The notes: generated from the letters alone by a model not told the origin. Shown: positions 1-7,088, numbered from the stretch's first letter. The stretch is DNA of 9,014 nt from Clostridiales bacterium (GCA_012514855.1 JAAYZL010000207.1:1-9014), one strand, 5' to 3'. Numbers and translations: made by a program.

Positions 1-886
1 GATAGGCCATGTTGAACTTCATCCAGATGGACTTGTCCACGGCCCCTTCTTCCAGGAGACGCGAGAGCACGGTTTTATAACTGACCCGGAAAATGCGCTT
101 GACCTTGAAGACCCTGTCGACGAAGTGCAAGCCTGCCGCCTCGTTCCACTCCATGCGGAATCCCTCATTCGGCATCAGGAAATGCCCGGCAAAACGGTCG
201 GCTTCGTGTTCCTCCTCCTTGTTTTCATCGACCTTCGTGACATCGTAGGCGTCAGGATGCAACATGAGATGACCAAGTTCATGGGCGGCGCTGAAAATGC
301 GCCTTTCCACCGATATCCGCTCCCATACGTTCACGACCACTGCAGGCCCGCCGTCATCCTCTCCCACAGAAAGGCCGAAAAAACTATCGGAAGCCATGGG
401 TAGGGGGAAGACCTTCACACCCGCGTGTTCGAGCAGGCCGCAAATGTCGTGGATGGGTTCAGTAACTTTCAGCCCCAGCTTTCTCCGGCAGAGTCCCGCC
501 GCTTCGGCAAGGCGGTCCCTTGAGCATTGTCGCCGGACAGCGGCAAGGCTGAACGACATCTTTTCATCCAGACTATCCTCGAGGAAATTGAAATCGTCGA
601 GCCACCTCGCCACGTCGGCCAGAACATTCTCTCGATTCTGCATCCGCTTCGCTGAACGAAAACGGACAGTACGCATTTCCCGAACCGGCCGGAAAAGCTC
701 CCGAAGCTTCACATCGAGGGCCTTGGCGATTGCCTGTAAGGTCCGCATCCGCGGCTCCCTCTTTGCGAGTTCGAGACTCTTTATGGCCGGTAATGAAAGA
801 CCCGCTTCGTCCGCCAGGGCACTTTGGCTCAAGCGCTTAGCGGTCCTCAACCGCCTCACATTTTGCGCGAGTATCTGCAGACTCAT
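1..886 (-). CDS. XRE-family regulator fused to ImmA/IrrE zinc metallopeptidase (partial, C-terminus beyond left edge)
   Basis: The frame opens with ATG at 886 and stays open to the window edge, giving 295 visible residues. Residues about 5-65 form a Cro/CI-type helix-turn-helix (LSQSALADEAGLSLPAIKSL), followed by a linker. A peptidase domain of the ImmA/IrrE (COG2856) class runs from about 125 onward. It carries the zinc motif HELGH at 202-206 and a downstream HEADRFAGHFLMP stretch (227-239), whose E228 is the expected third metal ligand. In known families, ImmA cleaves a phage-type repressor and IrrE of Deinococcus cleaves the DdrO repressor. Proteins joining both domains are common as stress or toxin-antitoxin-type regulators. 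The start is fixed by AGGAGG 5 nt upstream. Only non-coding DNA lies upstream, so any partner gene would have to lie beyond the left edge. The target is unknown. Domain identity is clear; biological role is inference. Confidence 0.93.
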   Translation of the reverse strand, partial: MSLQILAQNVRRLRTAKRLSQSALADEAGLSLPAIKSLELAKREPRMRTLQAIAKALDVKLRELFRPVREMRTVRFRSAKRMQNRENVLADVARWLDDFNFLEDSLDEKMSFSLAAVRRQCSRDRLAEAAGLCRRKLGLKVTEPIHDICGLLEHAGVKVFPLPMASDSFFGLSVGEDDGGPAVVVNVWERISVERRIFSAAHELGHLMLHPDAYDVTKVDENKEEEHEADRFAGHFLMPNEGFRMEWNEAAGLHFVDRVFKVKRIFRVSYKTVLSRLLEEGAVDKSIWMKFNMAY

Positions 887-891
887 GGCCG

Positions 892-897
892 CCTCCT
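892..897 (-). promoter_or_regulatory. Ribosome binding site of the XRE-ImmA gene
   Basis: AGGAGG reads on the minus strand with 5 nt to the ATG at 886. It supports that ATG as the true start and shows the gene is well translated. Confidence 0.75.
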
Positions 898-916
898 TCC
901 TGCATTTTCTTAAAAT

Positions 917-948
917 ATACCATCAATCACTTTTCTGACGTGTGGTAT
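917..948 (-). promoter_or_regulatory. Inverted repeat, candidate operator of the XRE-ImmA gene
   Basis: Two 13-nt arms (917-929 and 936-948) are inverted with 9 of 13 matches: ATACCA and TCA are shared, and the centre is 6 nt (CTTTTC). The dyad sits 31 to 62 bp upstream of the ATG in the most AT-rich stretch nearby, where the promoter must be. A TATATT at 919-914 on the minus strand could be a -10, but I see no good -35. XRE regulators commonly repress themselves through such dyads; binding here is inferred. Confidence 0.45.
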
Positions 949-1009
949 TTTTTAGACGGGATGAGGCCCTCCCACACTTACCCTCCTGCTTCGGTAATTT
1001 CCAGCGCAC

Positions 1010-1024
1010 GTCCACAGTGTGGAC
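1010..1024. repeat. Short perfect palindrome in non-coding DNA
   Basis: GTCCACA-G-TGTGGAC is a perfect 7-bp inverted repeat around one base. It is flanked by a second short inverted pair, GCGC at 1004-1007 and 1026-1029. The one-base centre suits a protein-binding dyad better than an RNA hairpin. It is about 120 bp upstream of the XRE-ImmA start and could be a distal regulatory site or chance. Confidence 0.3.
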
Positions 1025-1308
1025 CGCGCAAAACAACATACGCGGTGGCTGACCCGCTATAAGCGTGCCGTCGCCCGTCTGCACAGACGCCAAGCACAGA
1101 TCCGAGATCCGCGCCCGCCGTCCCGCATAAAGCCATCCCCCAGATTACGCCCAGTCACATTTCCTTTTTTCGAGCTGTGCGCTCTTGCGTCCTTACGATG
1201 CAGAACGAGACGAAGAGGGACGCCACCGCCACAACGGAAGGGGTTTCATGTAACATCGGCGAGGGAGAGCGAAGATGTCTAGTTGGAGAAAATCGGTGAA
1301 CGCCAACG

Positions 1309-1324
1309 CCACGGATTACACTGA
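1309..1324 (+). repeat. Possible copy of a short intergenic repeat
   Basis: CCACGGATTACACTGA matches the minus strand of 7723-7738 (CCACTGATTTCACGGA) at 13 of 16 positions. Both lie outside genes. The CCAC-GAT-CAC-GA pattern recalls short repeats I remember from intergenic DNA of several soil phyla. Two imperfect copies in one window are suggestive only. Confidence 0.3.
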
Positions 1325-1428
1325 CGGAAGAACTGGCTCTCACCTGATGCTGAATCACTACAAACCTGGGCGCAGAAATATTCGCGTTGAATACTGATAC
1401 CGCGGAATTCTAAGCTCGGCCGCTTCTG

Positions 1429-4400
1429 TCAGCGTTGGCCCATGAGCCTGTGGAGATCGGAAAGAGCGACCGCAAGCTGGTATTCCGCTGCCGCAACATC
1501 CGCCTCGGCCCCTGCGGCCGCGGCATTCGCTTCTTCAAATGCCGCGCGGCTGCACAAGCCCAGCTCCAGCTGATCCGCCGCAATCCGCAGCGCCTCTTTC
1601 CGCACCGCCGCAGCCTCTTTCGCAACTTCGGTCATCGCCGTCACCCGCTGGACCCTTCGGTGCGCCTTCTCGACATCGATCGCAATCCTCCGCTCCACCC
1701 GGTGCATTTCTTCTTCCGCCAGCGCCAATTGCGCCTCGCGCTCTTTGATGACCCCGCTCTTCTTTCCCCAATCAAATAGCGCAAAATTCAGCCTCAACCC
1801 GGCCACGCCGTTGTTCGATGCCAGAAAAGGCACCCCGGACTGGTAGATGTGCTGCGCAAATGCCCCTACCTCCGGAATCCGATCCGCCTTCGCCGCCCTT
1901 ACCGCGTGCCTCGCCTTCTCCACCGTCTGCACCGCCGCCGCCAGCTCCGGATTCCGCGCCTTAGCCATTGCCAGAGCGTCTTCTACCGCAGGCAGCTCCT
2001 GCCCGCCTTGCGGCGCCGTCAAAACAAACTTCGTATCCCGCGGCACACCCAACAGCTCATTGAACTCCGCCGCCGCGTCCTCCAGCTGAATGTCGACGGT
2101 CATGCGCGCCTGCCGGCTCTCGAGCAGCGCCGCCTTCGCCTGCATCGCGCGCACTTCCAGAACCGTCCCGGTCTCGACCGCATCGAGCCCTTCCTTCAAC
2201 TTCTCTTCCGCCGCGGTAATGGCCGCCTTCGCCGCGCGCTCTCGAGCCTGCAACCCGAGCAGCGTGTAATACACTTCCCGCACCTTGGCCGCGATCTCGA
2301 CCCGCGCCCTTTCGGCCTGCGTCTTCGCAATCCCGGTGTCGGCGCGCGCCACCGCGTTCCCTTCCCTGATCTTGAAGAGCTGGGTCAGCGGCTGCGCGAC
2401 GGTCGTCTGCGCCAGCAGAAGCGAGCGTCCCCCCTGGAAGACAGTTGCGGGCGCCGGCGGAATCGCTCCCAGCTGCGGAATGACCCCCAGCGATCCCGCC
2501 GGAAGCACTATCCGCTGTTTTTCGACGATGTTGTACTGACTGGATTCATTCTCGACCTGGGGAAAGTAGTTTGCCCTTGCCTGCTGCTCCCTGGCTTCCG
2601 TCTCGCGGATCTTCAGTGCCGCCATCCGAACCATGCTGTTATTCTCGACCGCCATCTGAACCGCTTCGTCAAGGGTAATGCTCCGCTCCTCGGCCCGCGC
2701 CGCCGGCGCCTGTGCCGACAACGCCAGAGCAAGCGTCAGGGCCGCCACCGTCACTGCCGGCCCTTGACCCGAGTGCCGGCGTTTCACCAGCACGAACAGC
2801 ACCGGCACCGCGATCAGGGTGAAGAACATCGACGCGATCAACCCGACGGCAATCGTGCTCGCCAGCGGCGACCACAGCGACGATCCCGACACGATCATCG
2901 GCGTCACGCCGACCGCGGCCGCCATCGTCGTCAGGAAGATCGGACGCAGCCTGCGCTCGCCCGCTTCGCGCGCGGCATCTGTCAGGTCTGCGCCTTCGCG
3001 CATTCGTTCTTTGATGTAGTCGACCAGGATGATGGAATTCCGCACGACAATCCCTCCCAGGCTCACAATCCCCATGAACGCGGTGAATCCGAACGGATTG
3101 CCCATCAGGAGCAGTCCGGCCGCGGCCCCGGGGAAGGCCAGCGGTATCGCCGCCATCACCACCAGCGGCTCCGATATCGACCGGAACTGAAACAGCAGGA
3201 TCAGGAAGTTCGCCACGACGCTCACCGCCAGCGCGCCGAGCAGTTCCCCGAACGTCTCCTCCTGCTTTTCTATCTCTCCGCCATAACTGATCCGGTACCC
3301 TTCCGGCAGGCTCAGCCCGGCGAGCTTCGGCTTTGCATAGGCCAGCACTTCCGACGCGTAATGCCCTTCCCCGGCGAAGGTCCGCACCGTCAGGGTCCGG
3401 ACGCCGTTGCGGCGCACGATGCGCCCGCTCTCCCACTCGGGACGGAACGACGCAACTGCCCGCAGCGGGAAGCGCGCGCCGGTGAGCAGCGACGTCACAT
3501 ACGCATTCTCGACGTTTTCAAACGACTTGCGCCGCTCTTCCTCCACCCGCAGCGTCACATCCACCGCCCGGTCCCCTTCCCAGAAAGTCGTGACCGGGAT
3601 GCCGTGAAAGCTGCCTGCGAGCTGCCTCGCAATCGAGCTGTTGCTCAGCCCCAGACGGTTCGCCACTTCCGATTTCACGTCGATCCGCATCTGCCAGAGG
3701 TCTTCGCGGAAATCGGTGTGGGTGTAGACGTTCCCCGGCGCCTTCTCGACGATGGCTTGAACCTGGTCGCCAATGGACTTCAGGGTCGAGAGGTCTTCGC
3801 CCGACACCCGTATCTCCACCGGCGCTTCCATGACGTGCCCCTGCTGCAGCTCGCGCACAATCACGAGCGCTTCCGGCGCCAGGCGCGCCAGCCGTTCACG
3901 CAACGCGTGAGTCAGCGCCGGCGTCTTTTCAGTGTCGGTCGTGTTGACGAGGAACTGCGCATAATTCGACGCGGGCTGCTGCGGGTTGACGTTGTAATAG
4001 AACCGCGGCGCGCTTCCGCCCAGGAATGTCGAATAGTCGCGCACGAGCGGCTCCGACTGCAGATGTTTTTCTATCCGGCGCGCCAGCGCGTCGGTCGCGC
4101 CGATGCGCGTCCCTTCCGGCGCATACAGATCGATCACGAACTGGTTGCGCTCGGCTGACGGGAAGAACTGCCGGGGCGTGAAGTGCAGCATTACGCCTCC
4201 GAGCGCCAGCGCCAGCACGGCCGCCGCCATCACCAGCCCCTTGTGCCGCATCCCGAACTCAATCGCATGCCCATACCCACGCTGCATCAGAACCAGCGGA
4301 CTGAATCTTGCACGAAGATTCGGCCTCACCGCTGCTTCAGGCCCGTTGTGCAGCCCTTTCTTGATGAAGAAGCGCGCCAGCAGCGGCGTGACCAGCATCG

Positions 4401-5838
4401 CCACCGCATACGAAACCAGCAGCGCGGTCGCCACTGCAATCGGCAGCGCCGCGATGAACTCCCCAACCGAGCCCGAGAGCATCAATAGCGGCAGAAACGA
4501 CGCCACGATCGTCAGCGTGGCCGTGAGCACCGGCACTGCCATCTCCGACGCACAGCGCCAGGCCGCTTCGGGCACGGGGACGCGCCGGTCGAGCAGTTCG
4601 ACGTAGTTGTCGGCAATCACGATCGCGTCGTCAACCACCATCCCGAGCACGACAATCAGCGCCGCAATCGACACCTGGTGCAGTTCGACGCCGAAGACAT
4701 TCAGCGCACCGAACGTGATCGCCACCGTCACCGGGATCGCCAGCGCAGCAATCAGCGCCACGTTGAACGGAAGGAGCAGGATCGTCACCAGGATGACCGA
4801 CCCAATCGCGATCCCGAATTCGTGGATGAAGCCGGAGATGCGGTTCCGGACCATCTGCGGCTGATCAGCCACGAAATCGATCCGGATGTCGGGAGGCAGC
4901 GTGGCCTTGACGGCGTCGAGCTTCGCGCGCACCGCGTCGCCGAATTCGACGATGTTGTACCCCTCCTGCATTTCGACCGAGAGCATCAGCGCCGGCTCTC
5001 CCATGAAACGCGTTGCGAACTCGAGGTCTTTGTAGCCGCGGCGCACCTCGGCCAGGTCGCCGATGTGCACCGGCTGGCCGGTCAGCGGCGAGATATCGAC
5101 GATGACGCGCCGGATCTGCTCTTCGGCCTCAAACGGGCCGTTCGGGTTCAGCTGCACGGCCCCCCTGTCGGTGTCGACGCTGCCGGCATATTCGAGCGCA
5201 TTGCGTCCCTGGAGCGCGGCTGCGACTTTGACCGGATTCAGCGCGTACTGCGACAAACGTTCGAGCGAACTCGTGATCTGGATTTCCTCCGGCTGCTCGC
5301 CGACGCGCTTGATCTTGGCCACGGGCCGCAGCGAGCGCAGCGCCTCTTCAATCGAGCGCGCGTAGTCCTTCAATTCCCGGTAGCCGTAGCGGCCGCCGCG
5401 CACCGCGATCAGCGCCGCCACGGTGTCGCCGAAATCGGAATCGACCGCCGGCCCGCGCACCGACTCCGGCAGCGCCGTGGCCTTCAGCTGGTTCATGTCG
5501 TGCCGCAGCTTCGACCAGAACGTGTCGGGGTTCGTCACCCAGTCTTCCAGTTCGACGTTGATGATGACGATGTTGGGACGGCTGGTGGAAAAGGTCCGCT
5601 CCTTGCGCACCTCGGCATAGCGGAACAGCCTCTCCTCGATTTGCGTCGTGACCTGCTTCTCCACCTGCTCGGCCGTGGCGCCGGGGTACTGCGCAGAAAC
5701 AAGCCCGGTGCGGATCGTGATTCTCGGGTCTTCGCGCCGCGGCATCCTGGCGAGGGAGTAGATGCCCGCGAAGACGAGCGCCGCCGTCAGGACCAGGGTT
5801 ACAGAGACATGTTGAAGCGAACTGCGGACAGGATTCAC
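1429..5838 (-). CDS. RND efflux permease fused in frame to a TolC-type outer membrane factor
   Basis: Starts GTG at 5838, 1469 residues. Residues 1-1018 are a whole RND (AcrB-like, hydrophobe/amphiphile) permease of normal length. TM1 is at about 11-31, TM2-6 at 340-490, TM7 at 533-552, TM8-12 at 866-1018, and the two periplasmic loops lie between. The proton-relay Asp pair is D403-D404 (GMVVDDAIVIAD in TM4). T970 matches AcrB T978, and the AcrB K940 site is Arg (R933). Residues 1027-1049 are hydrophobic and end ARA before E1050, like a signal peptide. Residues 1050-1469 are an outer membrane efflux protein with its two usual repeats (ITLDEAVQMAVENN at 1054 and PAVEDALAMAKARNPE at 1283) and long Ala/Glu-rich helices. 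Together with the upstream adaptor it should make a full tripartite pump powered by protons; substrate unknown. CzcA-TolC fusions are known in Bacteroidetes, but this permease is AcrB-like, not metal-type. Translation is coupled to the adaptor gene by a GTGA overlap. Confidence 0.95.
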   Translation of the reverse strand: MNPVRSSLQHVSVTLVLTAALVFAGIYSLARMPRREDPRITIRTGLVSAQYPGATAEQVEKQVTTQIEERLFRYAEVRKERTFSTSRPNIVIINVELEDWVTNPDTFWSKLRHDMNQLKATALPESVRGPAVDSDFGDTVAALIAVRGGRYGYRELKDYARSIEEALRSLRPVAKIKRVGEQPEEIQITSSLERLSQYALNPVKVAAALQGRNALEYAGSVDTDRGAVQLNPNGPFEAEEQIRRVIVDISPLTGQPVHIGDLAEVRRGYKDLEFATRFMGEPALMLSVEMQEGYNIVEFGDAVRAKLDAVKATLPPDIRIDFVADQPQMVRNRISGFIHEFGIAIGSVILVTILLLPFNVALIAALAIPVTVAITFGALNVFGVELHQVSIAALIVVLGMVVDDAIVIADNYVELLDRRVPVPEAAWRCASEMAVPVLTATLTIVASFLPLLMLSGSVGEFIAALPIAVATALLVSYAVAMLVTPLLARFFIKKGLHNGPEAAVRPNLRARFSPLVLMQRGYGHAIEFGMRHKGLVMAAAVLALALGGVMLHFTPRQFFPSAERNQFVIDLYAPEGTRIGATDALARRIEKHLQSEPLVRDYSTFLGGSAPRFYYNVNPQQPASNYAQFLVNTTDTEKTPALTHALRERLARLAPEALVIVRELQQGHVMEAPVEIRVSGEDLSTLKSIGDQVQAIVEKAPGNVYTHTDFREDLWQMRIDVKSEVANRLGLSNSSIARQLAGSFHGIPVTTFWEGDRAVDVTLRVEEERRKSFENVENAYVTSLLTGARFPLRAVASFRPEWESGRIVRRNGVRTLTVRTFAGEGHYASEVLAYAKPKLAGLSLPEGYRISYGGEIEKQEETFGELLGALAVSVVANFLILLFQFRSISEPLVVMAAIPLAFPGAAAGLLLMGNPFGFTAFMGIVSLGGIVVRNSIILVDYIKERMREGADLTDAAREAGERRLRPIFLTTMAAAVGVTPMIVSGSSLWSPLASTIAVGLIASMFFTLIAVPVLFVLVKRRHSGQGPAVTVAALTLALALSAQAPAARAEERSITLDEAVQMAVENNSMVRMAALKIRETEAREQQARANYFPQVENESSQYNIVEKQRIVLPAGSLGVIPQLGAIPPAPATVFQGGRSLLLAQTTVAQPLTQLFKIREGNAVARADTGIAKTQAERARVEIAAKVREVYYTLLGLQARERAAKAAITAAEEKLKEGLDAVETGTVLEVRAMQAKAALLESRQARMTVDIQLEDAAAEFNELLGVPRDTKFVLTAPQGGQELPAVEDALAMAKARNPELAAAVQTVEKARHAVRAAKADRIPEVGAFAQHIYQSGVPFLASNNGVAGLRLNFALFDWGKKSGVIKEREAQLALAEEEMHRVERRIAIDVEKAHRRVQRVTAMTEVAKEAAAVRKEALRIAADQLELGLCSRAAFEEANAAAAGAEADVAAAEYQLAVALSDLHRLMGQR
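2692..2787 (-). other. Permease-OMF junction: internal signal-peptide-like segment and possible internal GTG start
   Basis: Codons 1018-1049 of the fused gene. After the last permease helix (PVLFVLV) comes a basic stretch K-R-R-H, then a hydrophobic core (VTVAALTLALALS), then APAARA before E1050. This is the order of a signal peptide: basic n-region, h-region, AxA cleavage site. V1018 is a GTG codon (2787-2785), so initiation there would give a normal secreted outer membrane factor of 452 residues beginning MKRRH. No Shine-Dalgarno sequence is visible before that GTG, so translation as one polyprotein cut by signal peptidase I looks more likely. The segment would act as a thirteenth helix carrying the chain back to the periplasm. 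Confidence 0.7.
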
Positions 5839-7016
5839 GGGATCACCTCCACGGGCGATCCTTCGCGCACCTTGTGCTGCCCGGCCACGACGATCAGCTC
5901 ATCCCCCGAGAGGCCCGAAAGGATTTCGACGCCCCGATCGCGCACTTCTCCCGGTTCGACGCGCCGTGCGTGTACGCCCTTCGATTCCGGGTAGTAGACG
6001 TAGACGAGCGTGCTCCCCTGCGGATCGTGCACGATCGCCTCGCCGGGGATCACGACCGCATCGACCGTGCCGCTGGCTTCGATGTTCGCTTCGGCGATCA
6101 TTCCGGCCTTCAGCTGCAGGCCGGGGTTCGGGACCGAAATTTTGGCGCTGAAGGTGCGGGAATTCGGGTCGGCGGCGACGCCGACGAGGATGACAGAGCC
6201 CGTGAATTCGCTTCCGGGAAGGGCTGGGAGGGTGACGCGCGCAGCCTGCCCGGTGCGGATAAGTCCGATATCCGCTTCGGGAATGCCGACGCGGACGCGC
6301 GCCGGATTGAGTGCGACGATGCTGAAGATCGGCAGACCGGCGCTCACCATCTCGCCCGGATCGACGCTGCGGCGGGCGACGACGCCGTCGATAGGGGAAA
6401 GAAGGCGCGTGTCGGCGACCTGCTTGCGGTGGACCTGCACCTGCGCCTCGGCCTGACGCACCATGGCCTGAGCCGCCGAGCGGTCTTCCCGGCGGGCGCC
6501 GTTCTTTGCCATTTCGTATTGGGCCGCAGCGGCGCGGTAGGCCGCTTCCACCTTGGTAAAATCGGCCGCAGCCATGCTCTTGCGCTCGTAGAGACGCTTA
6601 TACCGCTGGTACTCGTCCTGTGCACGGTCGTAGGAGGCGCGCGCCTGCTCGAGCTCTTCCGCGCGCGTGCCGGCCTCGGCTTTATCGAAGGTGGCCTGAG
6701 CTGCGGCCGCCTGTCCTTCGGAAGCCTGGAGACTGTACAGGTAGTCTGTGGCGTCGAGTTCAGCGAGGACCTGGCCTTTGCGGACCGGCTGGCCTTCATC
6801 GACGAAAACGCGCGCCACGCGTCCGGCTAGCTGAAAGCCGGTGTCGGCGGTTTCGGTGGCTTCGACGGTGCCGCTGGCCGGCACGTACCGCGGATGCTGG
6901 ACGCGGCGCGGCTTTTCGACCCGCACCGTAACCGGCGTCGCCGTCTCCTGCTTCACGGCTTGTTTTCCGCACCCTGCCAGACAGATGAGCCCCAACGCGA
7001 TTATCCAGTAGCGCAT
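5835..7016 (-). CDS. RND efflux membrane fusion protein (periplasmic adaptor), lipoprotein
   Basis: The likely start is ATG at 7016 (393 residues), with AGGAGA 7 nt upstream. A longer frame from a TTG at 7046 would put a TetR-type dyad inside the gene and precede the signal peptide by ten residues, so I reject it. Residues 1-16 are a lipoprotein signal with lipobox LAGC and lipidated Cys16; Gly at the next position does not suggest inner-membrane retention. Two half-lipoyl motifs lie at about 60-91 (GRVARVFVDEGQPVRKGQVL) and 203-233 (LLSPIDGVVARRSVDPGEMV), flanking an Ala/Glu/Arg-rich coiled-coil hairpin at 95-200. A beta-barrel (about 238-315) and membrane-proximal domain (318-393) follow. 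This is the HlyD/AcrA family: it joins permease and outer membrane channel in the periplasm. It is first in the operon, overlaps the fused pump gene by 4 nt (GTGA), and is divergent from the TetR gene. Confidence 0.95.
   Translation of the reverse strand: MRYWIIALGLICLAGCGKQAVKQETATPVTVRVEKPRRVQHPRYVPASGTVEATETADTGFQLAGRVARVFVDEGQPVRKGQVLAELDATDYLYSLQASEGQAAAAQATFDKAEAGTRAEELEQARASYDRAQDEYQRYKRLYERKSMAAADFTKVEAAYRAAAAQYEMAKNGARREDRSAAQAMVRQAEAQVQVHRKQVADTRLLSPIDGVVARRSVDPGEMVSAGLPIFSIVALNPARVRVGIPEADIGLIRTGQAARVTLPALPGSEFTGSVILVGVAADPNSRTFSAKISVPNPGLQLKAGMIAEANIEASGTVDAVVIPGEAIVHDPQGSTLVYVYYPESKGVHARRVEPGEVRDRGVEILSGLSGDELIVVAGQHKVREGSPVEVIP
5840..5850 (-). promoter_or_regulatory. Unusually long Shine-Dalgarno sequence of the fused pump gene
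   Basis: GGAGGTGATCC on the minus strand is an 11-nt perfect complement of the standard 16S rRNA 3' end (GGAUCACCUCC). GGAGG ends 7 nt before the GTG at 5838. It lies inside the last codons of the adaptor gene (Val-Glu-Val-Ile-Pro-stop). It decides the GTG start and should give strong re-initiation. Confidence 0.85.
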
Positions 7017-7023
7017 GATGATT

Positions 7024-7029
7024 TCTCCT
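7024..7029 (-). promoter_or_regulatory. Ribosome binding site of the adaptor gene
   Basis: AGGAGA with 7 nt to the ATG at 7016. It decides in favour of the 393-residue form and directly abuts the dyad at 7030-7047. Confidence 0.75.
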
Positions 7030-7047
7030 ATTGAGCTATTGCTCAAT
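7030..7047. promoter_or_regulatory. TetR-type operator O1 (perfect dyad)
   Basis: ATTGAGC-TATT-GCTCAAT is a perfect 7-bp inverted repeat with a 4-bp centre. It lies between the adaptor gene and the divergent TetR gene, next to the adaptor ribosome binding site. Size and symmetry fit the operators of TetR/AcrR dimers. The same design recurs at 7071-7088. Binding by the adjacent regulator is inferred from position. Confidence 0.75.
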
Positions 7048-7057
7048 GACCGAGGTT

Positions 7058-7087
7058 ACGATAGCATAGTATTGAGCGTATGATCAA
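7058..7087 (-). promoter_or_regulatory. Weak candidate promoter of the efflux operon
   Basis: On the minus strand TTGATC (7087-7082) and TATCGT (7063-7058) are 18 bp apart, each 4 of 6 to the sigma-70 consensus. The -35 would lie in O2 and O1 would fall just after the start point, a natural layout for repression. Other hexamers are possible, and I found no clear promoter for the TetR gene. Confidence 0.3.
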
Positions 7088-7088
7088 T
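7071..7088. promoter_or_regulatory. TetR-type operator O2 (dyad with one mismatch)
   Basis: ATTGAGC-GTAT-GATCAAT has the same 7-4-7 layout as O1 with one unpaired position (6 of 7). It starts 41 bp from O1, about four helical turns, so both would face the same side of the DNA. It lies 17 bp before the TetR gene ATG. It probably lets the regulator control its own transcription as well as the pump operon. Confidence 0.65.

Larger units (their letters stand above)
949..1428. other. Gene-poor intergenic region
   Basis: About 480 bp separate the upstream end of the XRE-ImmA gene from the 3' end of the pump operon. The short frames here (up to 87 residues) are rich in Arg, Pro and Ser, lack a Shine-Dalgarno site and resemble no family I know. 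One perfect 15-bp palindrome and one repeat-like stretch are listed separately. An AU-rich hairpin (stem 1377-1383 with 1389-1395, one G-U pair on the minus strand) lies 34 nt beyond the pump stop codon, but it is weak for a terminator. I see no tRNA or other RNA gene. Confidence 0.6.

Noticed and set aside
297..938. 213-codon plus-strand frame at the left end
   Set aside because: Antisense to the XRE-ImmA gene, whose helix-turn-helix and HELGH motif leave no doubt about the coding strand.
1377..1395. Hairpin after the pump operon as a terminator
   Set aside because: The stem is short and AU-rich with a G-U pair and only a brief U stretch, so it is not convincing.
1274..1399. 40-codon plus-strand frame beginning ATGTCTAGT
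   Set aside because: No ribosome binding site, no recognisable motif, and it overlaps the repeat-like stretch at 1309-1324.
2669..3436. 255-codon minus-strand frame inside the fused gene
   Set aside because: Out-of-frame shadow of the permease, low complexity in Arg, Gly and Ala, with no conserved motif.
1849..4158. 769-codon open frame on the plus strand, and a 438-codon one at 4678-5994
   Set aside because: Both lie wholly antisense to the pump or adaptor genes, are extreme in Arg, His and Gln, and resemble no family. They arise from third-position G/C bias in the real genes.
7017..7046. Ten-residue extension of the adaptor from a TTG at 7046
   Set aside because: It places the operator and ribosome binding site inside the coding region and precedes a complete lipoprotein signal.
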